Positions 13,608 through 23,064 are shown, numbered from the stretch's first letter. The stretch is DNA of 37,968 nt from Balneolaceae bacterium UBA7797 (GCA_002480645.1 DLCN01000027.1:1-37968), one strand, 5' to 3'. The notes: generated from the sequence alone by a model not told the origin. Program-made: numbers and translations.

Positions 13608-16001
13608 TTAATTCTTAGATAATTCATTGATTGAGATCTCCGGAACCATAGCATTTGTAGTTGTTTCTACAATCAATTCTTTCTCAAGGGTAAAGGTTGC
13701 AGTCTTCCTGATATCTCTGGAAGAAGCCCCGATGTGGATCTTATAGGTTCCTGCTTCGGCCACAAAAGCATTTCTTTCCGAATCGTATGAGGTTAATAAC
13801 CGTGGCGTAAGCGTGAACGTAATATTTACATTTTCACCGGGCTGCAGGAGTTTTGTCTTATCAAAGCCTTTTAACTCCATGGCAGGCTTTTCCAGTGTTC
13901 CGTCAGGTGCAGTGAGATAGAGTTGAACCACTTCCTTCCCGGCAACATCTCCCGTATTCTGAACCTTAACAGTCGCTTCCAGTGAGCCATCGAAGGTATC
14001 TGATGTGAGGGTTATATCACTGTAATCGAAGGTGGTGTACGACAGGCCGTATCCAAACTCATAGGTAACGGGTACATCGAACGTATTGAAATAACGATAT
14101 CCGACATAGATTCCCTCTTCATAAACAACCTGAGATTCTCTACCTATCGGGAATCCCATATCGCTCATGATCATTTCCTCGGACAGATCTTCTCCCGGGA
14201 AATTCTTGGATGATGGAATATCATCAAACTTGATCGGGAAAGTTGTTGGTAGTTTACCAGAAGGATTCACCTTTCCGGTTAGAATATCAGAAACCGCATT
14301 TCCTCCTTCCTGACCACCCTGCCAGGAAAGTAAGATGGCGTCAGGTTTACTATTCCAGCTGGTCATCTCAATTACATTACCAATATTCAGGATCACGACC
14401 ACTTTCTTGTCCTGCGCATGGAAAGCATCAGTAACGACGTTGATCATATCCTTTTCACGTTGAGTAAGATAAAAATCGCCGTCCAGCTCACGGTCAGCAA
14501 ATTCTCCGGAGTTTCGCCCAATGGTGATGAATGCTATATCTGCTTTTGCAGCCATTTCCTCGGCTAATGCTTTAGAAACTTTCATTTCCGGGGCAGATGG
14601 TTTTAACATAAACGGATTTTCAGGTTCCGGAATCTTTGCGTTCTCGATCTCCATATACTCCTGATAGGTTTCCATCAAAGCTTCATCAACGGTAAGACCC
14701 GCATTCTGAAGTCCCTCCACCAACGAAACAGTGTAAGCTTCGTTCACATCACCGCTACCGGTACCTCCGGCAATGAATTTATAGGAAGTATTTCCAAAGG
14801 CTGCAATATCCGCCAGATCTCCGGAAATGGGTAAAGCATCGTTTTCATTCTTCAATAGGATCATACCTTCGGCAGCTGCTTTACGTGCGGTGATCGCATT
14901 TTCCTCTAAACGCGGGTTATTGGAATATTCGTAACCAAGGAATGCAGGTGACCGGAAGATCACATTTAATATCCTTCCTGCATTCAGGTCAATAACTTCC
15001 TCGCTTAATTCACCGGATTCCACAGCATTTCTGATCTCTTCCAATTGCTGATCTGTACCCGGCATTAATAACTCATTTCCGGCTTCCATTTGTGCGACTG
15101 CATCATTTCCGGCAAACCAATCAGTCATTACCATTCCTTCATATCCCCAGTCTTCGCGCAAAACCTTTTGAAGAAGGTCAGGATTTTGAGAGGCGAATTT
15201 ACCATTAATCCGATTGTAGGCACTCATTACGGTCCATGGATCTGATTCTTTAATAGCAATCTCAAATCCTCTCAGATAGATCTCACGCAGTGCACGTTCA
15301 CTGATCACTGCATTAACCAACATCCGGTTGGTCTCCTGATTATTTGCAACGAAATGCTTTACGGAGGTTCCTACTCCCTGAGATTCTACCCCATTTACCA
15401 TGGCTGCAGTCATTTTACCGGCCAGAAGCGGATCCTCAGAGTAATACTCAAAGTTACGCCCTGCAAGCGGTGTACGATGAATATTTAATGCAGGAGCCAA
15501 TAATACATCCGCTCCGTATTCTTTAACCTCGTTTCCGAATGCCTTTCCAATATTATTCGCCAGTTCAGTATCCCAGCTGGACGCTACCAAGGTTGCGATC
15601 GGGAAAGCGGTACAATAGAAAGTTTCATCTGTACCCTCCCGGGTAGGCTGTATTCGTAACCCTGCAGGGCCATCAGCTAAAACGATGGTGGGTATTCCAA
15701 GTGATTCTATCGGATACGTATTTCCGGCCGCACCGGGTACTCTTTCCTCAACTTTCGATTCGGCTCCGCCAAAAGACATACCCTGACCTACCACTAAATT
15801 GATCTTCTCATCGAGGGTCATTCTACTGAGTGCATCTTCTACTCTTTTTTCTACCTCTGCATTGTTATCTTCATACAGATCAATAGTCCCGTTACCATTC
15901 AGATCACGGGATGGGATTCCCTGATCACAGTTCAGAATAAGAACTGACATAATTATTAGAAGTGAATTTATTAATTTCATATTCCGCAGTAATATTTTCA
16001 T
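13608..16001 (-). CDS. Secreted GH3 beta-glycosidase lipoprotein
   Basis: The 797-residue protein has a lipoprotein signal with LILNC at 21-25. Residues 33-44 form a canonical EF-hand-type loop (D33, N35, N37, T39, D41, E44). The GH3 N-domain begins at VEKRVEDALSRMTLDEKINLV; KHFVANNQETNR and YEGMVMTDWFAG follow, with D294 of MTDW as the expected nucleophile. The alpha/beta sandwich and a C-terminal fibronectin-like domain (near GDVAGKEVVQLYLTAP) complete the fold. It would cleave beta-linked gluco- or xylo-oligosaccharides at the cell surface or periplasm. An in-frame ATG at 15978-15980 (Met8), preceded by GCGGAA, gives a neater signal peptide and may be the true start. Related GH3 enzymes differ in substrate, so specificity is open. 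Confidence 0.93.
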   Translation of the reverse strand: MKILLRNMKLINSLLIIMSVLILNCDQGIPSRDLNGNGTIDLYEDNNAEVEKRVEDALSRMTLDEKINLVVGQGMSFGGAESKVEERVPGAAGNTYPIESLGIPTIVLADGPAGLRIQPTREGTDETFYCTAFPIATLVASSWDTELANNIGKAFGNEVKEYGADVLLAPALNIHRTPLAGRNFEYYSEDPLLAGKMTAAMVNGVESQGVGTSVKHFVANNQETNRMLVNAVISERALREIYLRGFEIAIKESDPWTVMSAYNRINGKFASQNPDLLQKVLREDWGYEGMVMTDWFAGNDAVAQMEAGNELLMPGTDQQLEEIRNAVESGELSEEVIDLNAGRILNVIFRSPAFLGYEYSNNPRLEENAITARKAAAEGMILLKNENDALPISGDLADIAAFGNTSYKFIAGGTGSGDVNEAYTVSLVEGLQNAGLTVDEALMETYQEYMEIENAKIPEPENPFMLKPSAPEMKVSKALAEEMAAKADIAFITIGRNSGEFADRELDGDFYLTQREKDMINVVTDAFHAQDKKVVVILNIGNVIEMTSWNSKPDAILLSWQGGQEGGNAVSDILTGKVNPSGKLPTTFPIKFDDIPSSKNFPGEDLSEEMIMSDMGFPIGRESQVVYEEGIYVGYRYFNTFDVPVTYEFGYGLSYTTFDYSDITLTSDTFDGSLEATVKVQNTGDVAGKEVVQLYLTAPDGTLEKPAMELKGFDKTKLLQPGENVNITFTLTPRLLTSYDSERNAFVAEAGTYKIHIGASSRDIRKTATFTLEKELIVETTTNAMVPEISINELSKN

Positions 16002-16003
16002 TG

Positions 16004-16016
16004 TGTCGTTATGACA
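16004..16016. promoter_or_regulatory. Candidate operator between GH3 and the Nudix regulator
   Basis: TGTC-N5-GACA lies in the 53-base gap between the divergent GH3 and regulator genes. Its position fits a site where the Nudix-type regulator would control both directions. Only eight arm bases match, so chance is possible. Confidence 0.35.
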
Positions 16017-16054
16017 TATTACAGATATTTCGGTTAAACAGAAAATTATATTAA

Positions 16055-16795
16055 ATGGATTATTTCGAAATCTACCATCCTGGGCTATCTATCGACTGTG
16101 TGATCTTTGGTTTCCATGAGAAAGAACTCAAGGTTTTGCTCTTGAAAATGCAGAATATGGATAAATGGGCCGTACCGGGCGGCTTCGTAAAAAAAGATGA
16201 AGATGTTGATACTGCAGCAGTTAGAGTATTAAAAGAACGAGCATCTGTTACCGATGTATATTTGAAACAATACCATCTCTTTGGAGACATAACCCGGAAT
16301 AATTCAGCGTATGTAGATAAACTTGTAGACAAAAAGGTCATCACCGATAAGAGTAGCCTCTGGTTTCATCAGCGGTTTGTAACTCTCGGATATTATGCGC
16401 TGGTGGAATTTTCGAAGGTGACCCCTGCTCCTGATCATATTTCTGATAGTTGTGAGTGGGTAAGTCTTTCTGAGTTACCGGAACTGATCCTTGATCATCA
16501 ACAGATCATTACAAAAGCACTTCATGCTCTTCGAAAACAACTAAAATTCCAACCAATCGGAAAGAATCTGCTCCCGGAAAAATTTACGATGACGGAATTA
16601 CGGGTGTTGTATGAGACCATTCTTGGTGAAGAACTGGACCGGAGAAATTTCCAGCGCAAGATGTTAGGATACGGAATTCTTACCAAGTTAAAAGAAACCA
16701 GAAAAGGCGGCGCTCATAAAGCACCATTTCTTTACTGCTTTAATGAAGAAATATATAACAGGAGTCTGGAAAATGGTTTCAATACGGTGTGGTAA
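16055..16795 (+). CDS. Nudix-fold transcriptional regulator (NrtR/AraR-like)
   Basis: The 246-residue protein has an N-terminal Nudix domain (about 8-150) and a C-terminal winged-helix part (about 165-235, MTELRVLYETILGEELDRRNFQRKMLGYGILTKL). The Nudix box starts at G43 with E49 and R57, but the REUxEE core reads RVLKER and the final Gly is Ser64, so two catalytic Glu positions are lost. This combination matches the NrtR group, some members of which regulate sugar use in Bacteroidota by binding a sugar ligand without hydrolysis. Divergence from the GH3 gene, 53 bases away, suggests it controls the glycoside locus. The ligand is unknown. Its stop lies one base from the convergent glycosyltransferase stop. 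Confidence 0.88.
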   Translation: MDYFEIYHPGLSIDCVIFGFHEKELKVLLLKMQNMDKWAVPGGFVKKDEDVDTAAVRVLKERASVTDVYLKQYHLFGDITRNNSAYVDKLVDKKVITDKSSLWFHQRFVTLGYYALVEFSKVTPAPDHISDSCEWVSLSELPELILDHQQIITKALHALRKQLKFQPIGKNLLPEKFTMTELRVLYETILGEELDRRNFQRKMLGYGILTKLKETRKGGAHKAPFLYCFNEEIYNRSLENGFNTVW

Positions 16796-16796
16796 A

Positions 16797-18050
16797 TCAG
16801 ACAGATGCTTTATTCTTTTCCTTTTCTTCTATCCATTTTCCCATATACCTGCTACTGTTAAGTGAGTGATGCATCATCATGCGTCCCAGAAAATTACGTT
16901 CTCGATGAGCAACTAAATTTTCTTTCAGATTTGAAAGTTTGAACCAAAGTTCTTCACTGAGGAGTTTTCCATTGAATAAGTGATTCAGAATAGCTTTTCC
17001 CTTATTCTGTTTACTATGCCATAACTCCTCATCCCTATACAAGTCAATGGCTGATTGCGCAAAATTCTGAGGTTCATCGTATATATAACCCGGCCAGTCG
17101 GCATCTCCATTCATCCCTTCTGCGCCGATAGAAGTTGTTATACTTGGCGTACCAAATCGCATTGCATCCGCTAATTTTCCTTTTAACCCTGCACCAAAAC
17201 GTAGCGGTGCAAGCATCACCCGCGATTGCGAGATTACTTCTTTAGCATCCTCTGCCCTTCCTTTCACATGAAAACCGGTATCAGGATCATGCAATTGAAA
17301 TACTTTTTGTGATGGATAGGCGCCATAAACATGGAGCTCTGCCCCCGGTAATTTGGTATGGATCAATGGCCAGATCGTATTTTTGAGATATAATACTGCA
17401 TCCCAATTCGGTTCATGCAAAAAATTACCAATAGATATAAAGTGTTTTCTTTGGTGAAAGGGAATCCATTTTTCACCCTCACTATCTGTAACGGGATCAA
17501 ATAAAAAAGGCAGATAATACACAAGAGAACGATCTACCTGATAGGTAGTCTGGAGCAACTTCATTTCAAAACTGGATATGATCAAAGAACAATCACACCG
17601 AAGTATGCTGGCCACTTCTCTAATGGAGTAATCATTTACCAGATCATGATCTGCCATTGGCCTTCCCTCTTTCACCGCGATCTGTCTTGCTGCTCTTAAA
17701 CCGTGCAGATCTTCTGTATCTAAAATACGCATTGCATCGGGTGCATGTTCTGCCACCCTCCACCCGAATTGTTCTTCGGTCATAAAACGATCGAAGATCA
17801 CCATTCCGGGTTTCAGTTCTTTGATAAACTCATCAAAGGAAGTATCATTTAGTTTGATCTTTTGGCTTTTAACGCCAATGTTAATGAGATCCGCTGCATA
17901 TTCACTCTCTCCTGCAGCAGTTGCAAAAGTGATGCTGCAATTTTTCGCTTTAAATAATTTTAGCAGCTGCATCATCCTGGCTCCGGCTGCGGAGGATGTA
18001 GGTTCTGGCCAGACTTTTCCGATTATTAATACTTCCTGACTATTAGGCAT
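16797..18050 (-). CDS. Glycosyltransferase, GT4-like (GT-B fold)
   Basis: The 417-residue protein begins with VLIIGKVWPEPTSSAAGARM, a GT-B N-domain opening seen in GT4-type enzymes. Its C-domain contains FISIGNFLHEPNWDAVLYL, GAELHVYGAYPS, FHVKGRAEDAKEVISQSRVMLAPLRFGAGLKGKLADAMRFGTPSITTSIGAEGM. The last segment contains the nucleotide-sugar contact region. There is no signal or clear membrane helix. It likely adds a sugar to a glycan or lipid, but donor and acceptor cannot be assigned. It is separated from the downstream ROK regulator by 127 bases with no feature I can recognise. Confidence 0.85.
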   Translation of the reverse strand: MPNSQEVLIIGKVWPEPTSSAAGARMMQLLKLFKAKNCSITFATAAGESEYAADLINIGVKSQKIKLNDTSFDEFIKELKPGMVIFDRFMTEEQFGWRVAEHAPDAMRILDTEDLHGLRAARQIAVKEGRPMADHDLVNDYSIREVASILRCDCSLIISSFEMKLLQTTYQVDRSLVYYLPFLFDPVTDSEGEKWIPFHQRKHFISIGNFLHEPNWDAVLYLKNTIWPLIHTKLPGAELHVYGAYPSQKVFQLHDPDTGFHVKGRAEDAKEVISQSRVMLAPLRFGAGLKGKLADAMRFGTPSITTSIGAEGMNGDADWPGYIYDEPQNFAQSAIDLYRDEELWHSKQNKGKAILNHLFNGKLLSEELWFKLSNLKENLVAHRERNFLGRMMMHHSLNSSRYMGKWIEEKEKNKASV

Positions 18051-18177
18051 TCCAAAAGATACAATAATATTTTATACATATACCCTGATTTGCATTAGAA
18101 TTTCAGGCAATACCCCATAATCTTCTCAAAAACAGATTGCCATAAATCTATTCCATCCTGAATGATCGTCGCGATCT

Positions 18178-19386
18178 CTATCCGGTATAGTTTTGAAGTA
18201 TATCTTCAAGGATTAATGAAAAAGCCCCCATTAGCGAAGCTTCTTTACCAAAGCTGGAATCAACTATTGGAATAGCATTTTTATACAACGGCAGGCTCAG
18301 GGAATTAACCTTATTACGAATAGAATCTATAAAATAGACCGACTCACTGCCTGCACCGCCTGAAAGCACAACGGCCTGAGTATCAAAGATCTTTACCAGT
18401 GTATCTATACTGTATCCGATATAGGTCGCCGCATTTTCAATGACATCCATTGCTAAAGGATCACCTTGTTCAGCAGCTTTAAAGATCTTTTTGATGCTTA
18501 GCACTTCTCCTATTAAAGAACTTTCAACTCCTTTTCTCAGCTGTTCGGCCACAAACTCCAGGATCGAATAATTTGATGAAAGTGCCTCAAGTGTACCCGA
18601 TATCCCATCTTTTCCTGTGCGTTTACTACCCGGCTCGACCACAACGTGACCAATTTCACCCGAGTACCCATTCGCTCCATAAAATGGCTTACGGTCTATA
18701 ATGATACCGGAACCAATTCCGTATTCCAGATTCAGACATATAAAATTGTTTAATCGCGCTCCAATTCCATAATAAAGCTCACCTAATGCGATCAGATTGG
18801 CTACATTTCCGATTCTGATCTTCAGGTCCACATATTGAGACAGTGCTTTCTTAATATCAACATTCTTCCATCCCAAAACCGGTGAATACACGAGTTCACC
18901 ACTCTTTTTATTTACAATTCCAATTACAGCCACACCTATCCCGTGTATCTGCCCGCCTTCAACTTCTGCCCTTTGAATCAACCGATTAATAAGCTCTCCC
19001 GATTCCTCCATTACTGATGCAAAATCTCTGTTGTCACCAAGTTGATGCTCAATTTCGTAGATAAAATCACCATCCAGATTTGAAAAAACAGCCTTGAGCG
19101 TAGTCCCACCAATATCAAGCCCGATAACGTAATTATTCTTAGAATTAAACCGGATGATCTGAGGAGGTCGCCCGCCGCTGGATTCTCCAACTTCTTCCTG
19201 AATGATCAACCCGCTCTTTAATAATCCATCGATAATGCGAGATATAGTAGGGGCACTTAACCCTGTTTTATCAATGATATCGGCGCGGGTAATCTGAACA
19301 GAATTGCGTATTAGTTTCAGCACCTTCTGTTTATTAGCTACCGGTGTGGACTGAGAGCCATTGCCCCCTCCAATCGTAGAATTCAT
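18178..19386 (-). CDS. ROK-family transcriptional repressor (NagC/XylR type)
   Basis: The 402-residue protein has an N-terminal winged helix-turn-helix (about 20-62, ITRADIIDKTGLSAPTISRIIDGLLKSGLI), then a ROK domain with GLDIGGTTLKAVFS at 89-102 and GYSGEIGHVVVEPG. The normal zinc cluster Cys-x-Cys-Gly-x2-Gly-Cys after this His is replaced by a Cys-free segment (SKRTGKDGISGTLEALSS), as in the ROK kinase nearby. Such proteins repress sugar genes and release DNA on binding a sugar or sugar phosphate. A NagC/XylR-like role at this locus is inference. The 165 bases upstream (19387-19551) show no convincing operator. Confidence 0.88.
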   Translation of the reverse strand: MNSTIGGGNGSQSTPVANKQKVLKLIRNSVQITRADIIDKTGLSAPTISRIIDGLLKSGLIIQEEVGESSGGRPPQIIRFNSKNNYVIGLDIGGTTLKAVFSNLDGDFIYEIEHQLGDNRDFASVMEESGELINRLIQRAEVEGGQIHGIGVAVIGIVNKKSGELVYSPVLGWKNVDIKKALSQYVDLKIRIGNVANLIALGELYYGIGARLNNFICLNLEYGIGSGIIIDRKPFYGANGYSGEIGHVVVEPGSKRTGKDGISGTLEALSSNYSILEFVAEQLRKGVESSLIGEVLSIKKIFKAAEQGDPLAMDVIENAATYIGYSIDTLVKIFDTQAVVLSGGAGSESVYFIDSIRNKVNSLSLPLYKNAIPIVDSSFGKEASLMGAFSLILEDILQNYTG

Positions 19387-19551
19387 CTTTATTTCAACTC
19401 TTTGCTATAGTTTTCAATCAACAACAATCGTGACTGATTATAGAGAATTCAAAGATTGGAATACAGGTTTTAGTTTGAATAATGAGATCAGGCTGATCAA
19501 TGAAAGATTCAGCCGTACTTAATTTCATGATTTTCTGATATTGGGCATGGA

Positions 19552-22500
19552 TCACATATTACGACGATACTGTCCCCCAACTTCATACAAAGCATGAGAT
19601 ATCTGCCCAAGTGATGCCACCTTCACTGTTTCCATCAACTCTTCAAACAGATTTCCATCGTTTCTGGCAACCTCTTTTAATCGTTGGATAGCCTGCTCAG
19701 ATCTGTCTTTATTTCGCTTTTTAAATTGCTCCAGATTTTGGATCTGTTGTTTCTTCTCTTCTTCTGAGGATCTGATTAGTTCAATTGGTTTGTTCTCTTC
19801 ATTGTTTTCATTCCCGAAAAAGGTATTTACCCCAATAATGGGTAATTCTCCGCTATGCTTCTTACTCTCATAATACAAACTCTCATCCTGTATTTTCCCG
19901 CGTTGATACATGCTTTCCATCGCTCCGAGCACCCCACCACGTTCAGTAATTCTATCAAATTCTTGAAGAATAGCTTCTTCAACCAGATCGGTTAACTCTT
20001 CGATAAAGAAAGAACCCTGATTGATATTCTCATTCTTTGCTGTACCAAGCTCTTTGTTTATGATCATCTGAATGGCTAAAGCCCTACGTACCGACTCCTC
20101 AGTAGGCGTGGTAATTGCTTCGTCATATGCATTGGTATGCAATGAGTTACAATTGTCATAAATAGCTAATAATGCCTGTAAAGTTGTTCTGATATCGTTG
20201 AACTGTATCTCCTGAGCATGCAACGAACGACCACTGGTTTGGATATGATATTTAAGTTTTTGTGATCGCTCATTAGCATCATAGCGGTTCTTCATGGCTA
20301 TCGCCCAGATCCTGCGAGCTACTCTTCCAATTACAGCGTATTCCGGGTCTAACCCGTTACTGAAAAAGAACGAAAGGTTATGAGCGAAATCGTCCACTTT
20401 TAATCCCCTGGCCAGATAATACTCCACAAAAGTAAAGCCATTAGCGAGTGTAAATGCAGCCTGAGTTATCGGGTTTGCTCCGGCCTCAGCGATATGATAT
20501 CCGGATATAGACACAGAATAATAATTACGCACCTTATGTTGAGTAAAATATTCCTGAATATCCCCCATCATTTTTAAAGCAAATTCAGTTGAAAATATGC
20601 ACGTATTCTGAGCCTGATCTTCTTTTAATATATCTGCCTGAACAGTTCCTCTAACCACTGAAAGGGTCTTTTCCCTGATACAGTTGTATGTCTCAGTATC
20701 GATCAACTGATCACCCGTCACACCCAACAAGCCTAAACCAAATCCATCATTTCCTTTCGGGATATCAATGGCATACTCTGGTGCGTGTACCTGTTGCTTA
20801 CTGAAATACTCAGCGATCTTTGCTCTTGCCGTATCCCATTCCCCTGATTCCTTCAAATATCTTTCTACCTCCTGATCAATAGCCGTGTTCATAAACATAG
20901 CCAGGATCATAGGAGCCGGACCATTGATAGTCATTGATACAGAAGTAGTTGGGGATGTCAGCTCAAAACCTGAATAAAGCTTTTTCATGTCATCCAGCGT
21001 GCAGATACTTACTCCGGAATTCCCGATCTTTCCATAAATATCGGGCCGGTAACCGGGATCTTCTCCATACAATGTTACGGAATCAAAAGCAGTTGAAAGT
21101 CTTGCCGCAGGCATTCCTTCACTCACGTAGTGGAAACGTTTATTAGTTCGCTCCGGGGTCCCTTCTCCTGCAAACATTCGGGTTGGATCTTCTCCCTCTC
21201 TCTTAAATGGGAATACTCCGGCGGTATAAGGAAAATAACCGGGTAAATTTTCTTTGAGAGCAAACTTAACCTTATCTGCAGCCGCCCGGGTTTTTGGCAA
21301 TGAGACCCGGGGAATTTTTAACCCGCTCAAAGACTCCCTGTACAAGGTATTCCTGATCTCCTTATCTCTGATCTTAACCACAAACTCCTCTTTTGAATAT
21401 TGGTCGACGATCGAATCCCAATCACTTAATACTTCTTTGGTTTCAGCACTCAGATTATTCTCATGCTTAACTTTTAATTCAGATAAACTCTCTAAAGAAT
21501 TGCTATCCAGTTGAATATCATTTTCAATTAACTGAGAAAGAGTGCCGGAAATCTGCTCCCATTTTGCAGCCAGATCGGATTGTTGCTCAACCCATTTGTG
21601 GTAATTCCGAACTGATTCTGATATCTCAGAAAGATACCGAACCCGCTTACCTGGTATAATGGCTTGTGATTGGATCGAGGTAGCCGGTTCAGATTCCTCA
21701 TGTAACGTTGTTTGTAAGGTAAGCCCATAGTCTGAATTCATCTTTTCAACAATGGCTTTAAATAGCCGGTTAACCCCTTCATCATTGAATTGTGCTGCTA
21801 TCGTTGGATACACCGGCATCTCATCCGGTTCTGCATGCCATTGGCCTGAATTCCTTAGCATTTGCTTCCGAATATCTCTCAGAGCATCCAGAGAACCTTT
21901 CTTTTCAAATTTATTCAGCACTACAAAATCAGCAAGATCCAGCATATTAATTTTTTCCAGCTGCGTTGCGGCTCCGTATTCGCTGGTCATTACGTACACA
22001 GGAATATCACATACATCGATGATCTCCGTCCCACTTTGACCAATCCCGCTGGTTTCCGCAATAATAAGATCAAATCCGGCGGTTTTATAGAGCTCTATGA
22101 TCGGTTTGAGAGCGGCACTCGTTGATCGGTTAGAAGCCCTTGTTGCCAGACTACGCATAAAAACCCTGTTGGTATCGATGCTATTCATCCTGATCCTGTC
22201 TCCGAGCAAGGCTCCACCTGTTTTGATCCTGGATGGATCTACGGACACAATACCAATATTGATCTGTTCAAATTCTTCCAGAAACCGACGAACGATCTCA
22301 TCAGTCAACGAGCTTTTACCGGCACCACCTGTTCCGGTAATTCCGATAACCGGAATGCTTACATTTTTATTAACTGATACCTCTTCACCATTGCCCAAGT
22401 TTAACTTACCGTTGGTATATGATATTATATCAGTATGTTCATTTTCCAGGGCGGAGATATATTTTGCTAACGTAATGGAGTCTCTTTCCCTGATCAGTTG

Positions 22501-23025
22501 CGGGGCAGCAAAGTAATCATCCAAAGGATCGTAATCACATTGCTCCAGCATAAAATTGATCATTCCCTGGAGCCCCATAGTACTTCCGTCTTCCACGGAG
22601 AAGATTCTGGTCACGCCGGCTTTATGCAATTCGTCGATCTCCTCTTTAACGATAACTCCTCCTCCACCTCCAAATACTTTAATACGTTCTGCTCCATGTT
22701 CTTTAAGCAGGTCGATCATATATTTAAAATACTCCATATGACCACCCTGATAGGAACTGATAGCGATTCCCTGAGCATCCTCCTGAATGGCGCAGTTAAC
22801 GATCTCGTGAACGGAGCGGTTATGCCCCAGATGAATCACTTCTGCCCCACTACTCTGCAAAATTCGACGCATGATATTTATGGAAGCATCGTGCCCATCA
22901 AACAAACTTGCAGCAGTTACAAACCTTATTTTATGCTTCGCCTTGTACGGCTTCTGTAGTCCTGTATTTTCATTGGTAGAATCTGGTTTTTCTTTACTGA
23001 TCTCTGAGGTATTGGTGACTGACAT
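19552..23025 (-). CDS. icmF: Fused acyl-CoA mutase IcmF with G-protein chaperone
   Basis: The 1157-residue protein fuses three parts: a cobalamin-binding domain (about 30-165, with DGHDASINIMRRIL, His45 as the likely cobalt ligand), a MeaI-type GTPase (P-loop GTGGAGKSS at 231-239, ETSGIGQSGTEI), and a mutase TIM-barrel with FPYTAGVFPFKRE and GEGTPERTNKRFHYVSEG. This order is that of IcmF, which interconverts isobutyryl-CoA and n-butyryl-CoA using adenosylcobalamin, with the G domain loading and protecting the cofactor. The domain order and PYTAGVFPF segment favour IcmF over methylmalonyl-CoA mutase. The base-recognition motif reads NKFE (E374) rather than NKxD. A promoter and palindrome lie just upstream. 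No acyl-CoA dehydrogenase or other partner is adjacent. Confidence 0.94.
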   Translation of the reverse strand: MSVTNTSEISKEKPDSTNENTGLQKPYKAKHKIRFVTAASLFDGHDASINIMRRILQSSGAEVIHLGHNRSVHEIVNCAIQEDAQGIAISSYQGGHMEYFKYMIDLLKEHGAERIKVFGGGGGVIVKEEIDELHKAGVTRIFSVEDGSTMGLQGMINFMLEQCDYDPLDDYFAAPQLIRERDSITLAKYISALENEHTDIISYTNGKLNLGNGEEVSVNKNVSIPVIGITGTGGAGKSSLTDEIVRRFLEEFEQINIGIVSVDPSRIKTGGALLGDRIRMNSIDTNRVFMRSLATRASNRSTSAALKPIIELYKTAGFDLIIAETSGIGQSGTEIIDVCDIPVYVMTSEYGAATQLEKINMLDLADFVVLNKFEKKGSLDALRDIRKQMLRNSGQWHAEPDEMPVYPTIAAQFNDEGVNRLFKAIVEKMNSDYGLTLQTTLHEESEPATSIQSQAIIPGKRVRYLSEISESVRNYHKWVEQQSDLAAKWEQISGTLSQLIENDIQLDSNSLESLSELKVKHENNLSAETKEVLSDWDSIVDQYSKEEFVVKIRDKEIRNTLYRESLSGLKIPRVSLPKTRAAADKVKFALKENLPGYFPYTAGVFPFKREGEDPTRMFAGEGTPERTNKRFHYVSEGMPAARLSTAFDSVTLYGEDPGYRPDIYGKIGNSGVSICTLDDMKKLYSGFELTSPTTSVSMTINGPAPMILAMFMNTAIDQEVERYLKESGEWDTARAKIAEYFSKQQVHAPEYAIDIPKGNDGFGLGLLGVTGDQLIDTETYNCIREKTLSVVRGTVQADILKEDQAQNTCIFSTEFALKMMGDIQEYFTQHKVRNYYSVSISGYHIAEAGANPITQAAFTLANGFTFVEYYLARGLKVDDFAHNLSFFFSNGLDPEYAVIGRVARRIWAIAMKNRYDANERSQKLKYHIQTSGRSLHAQEIQFNDIRTTLQALLAIYDNCNSLHTNAYDEAITTPTEESVRRALAIQMIINKELGTAKNENINQGSFFIEELTDLVEEAILQEFDRITERGGVLGAMESMYQRGKIQDESLYYESKKHSGELPIIGVNTFFGNENNEENKPIELIRSSEEEKKQQIQNLEQFKKRNKDRSEQAIQRLKEVARNDGNLFEELMETVKVASLGQISHALYEVGGQYRRNM

Positions 23026-23041
23026 GTAGATTGATTTTTCA

Positions 23042-23064
23042 TTTTGGAAGCGATTCCAAAAATA
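23042..23064 (-). promoter_or_regulatory. icmF promoter -7 element overlapped by a LacI-like palindrome
   Basis: On the minus strand TATTTTTG at 23064-23057 matches the -7 element; no TTTG is found at the usual -33 distance. Bases 23042-23049 and 23054-23061 form a perfect 8-bp inverted repeat (TTTTGGAA/TTCCAAAA) around GCGA. The inner TGGAA-n-CG-n-TTCCA form resembles LacI-family operators. A repressor bound here would cover the -7 element and the likely transcription start. Confidence 0.55.
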
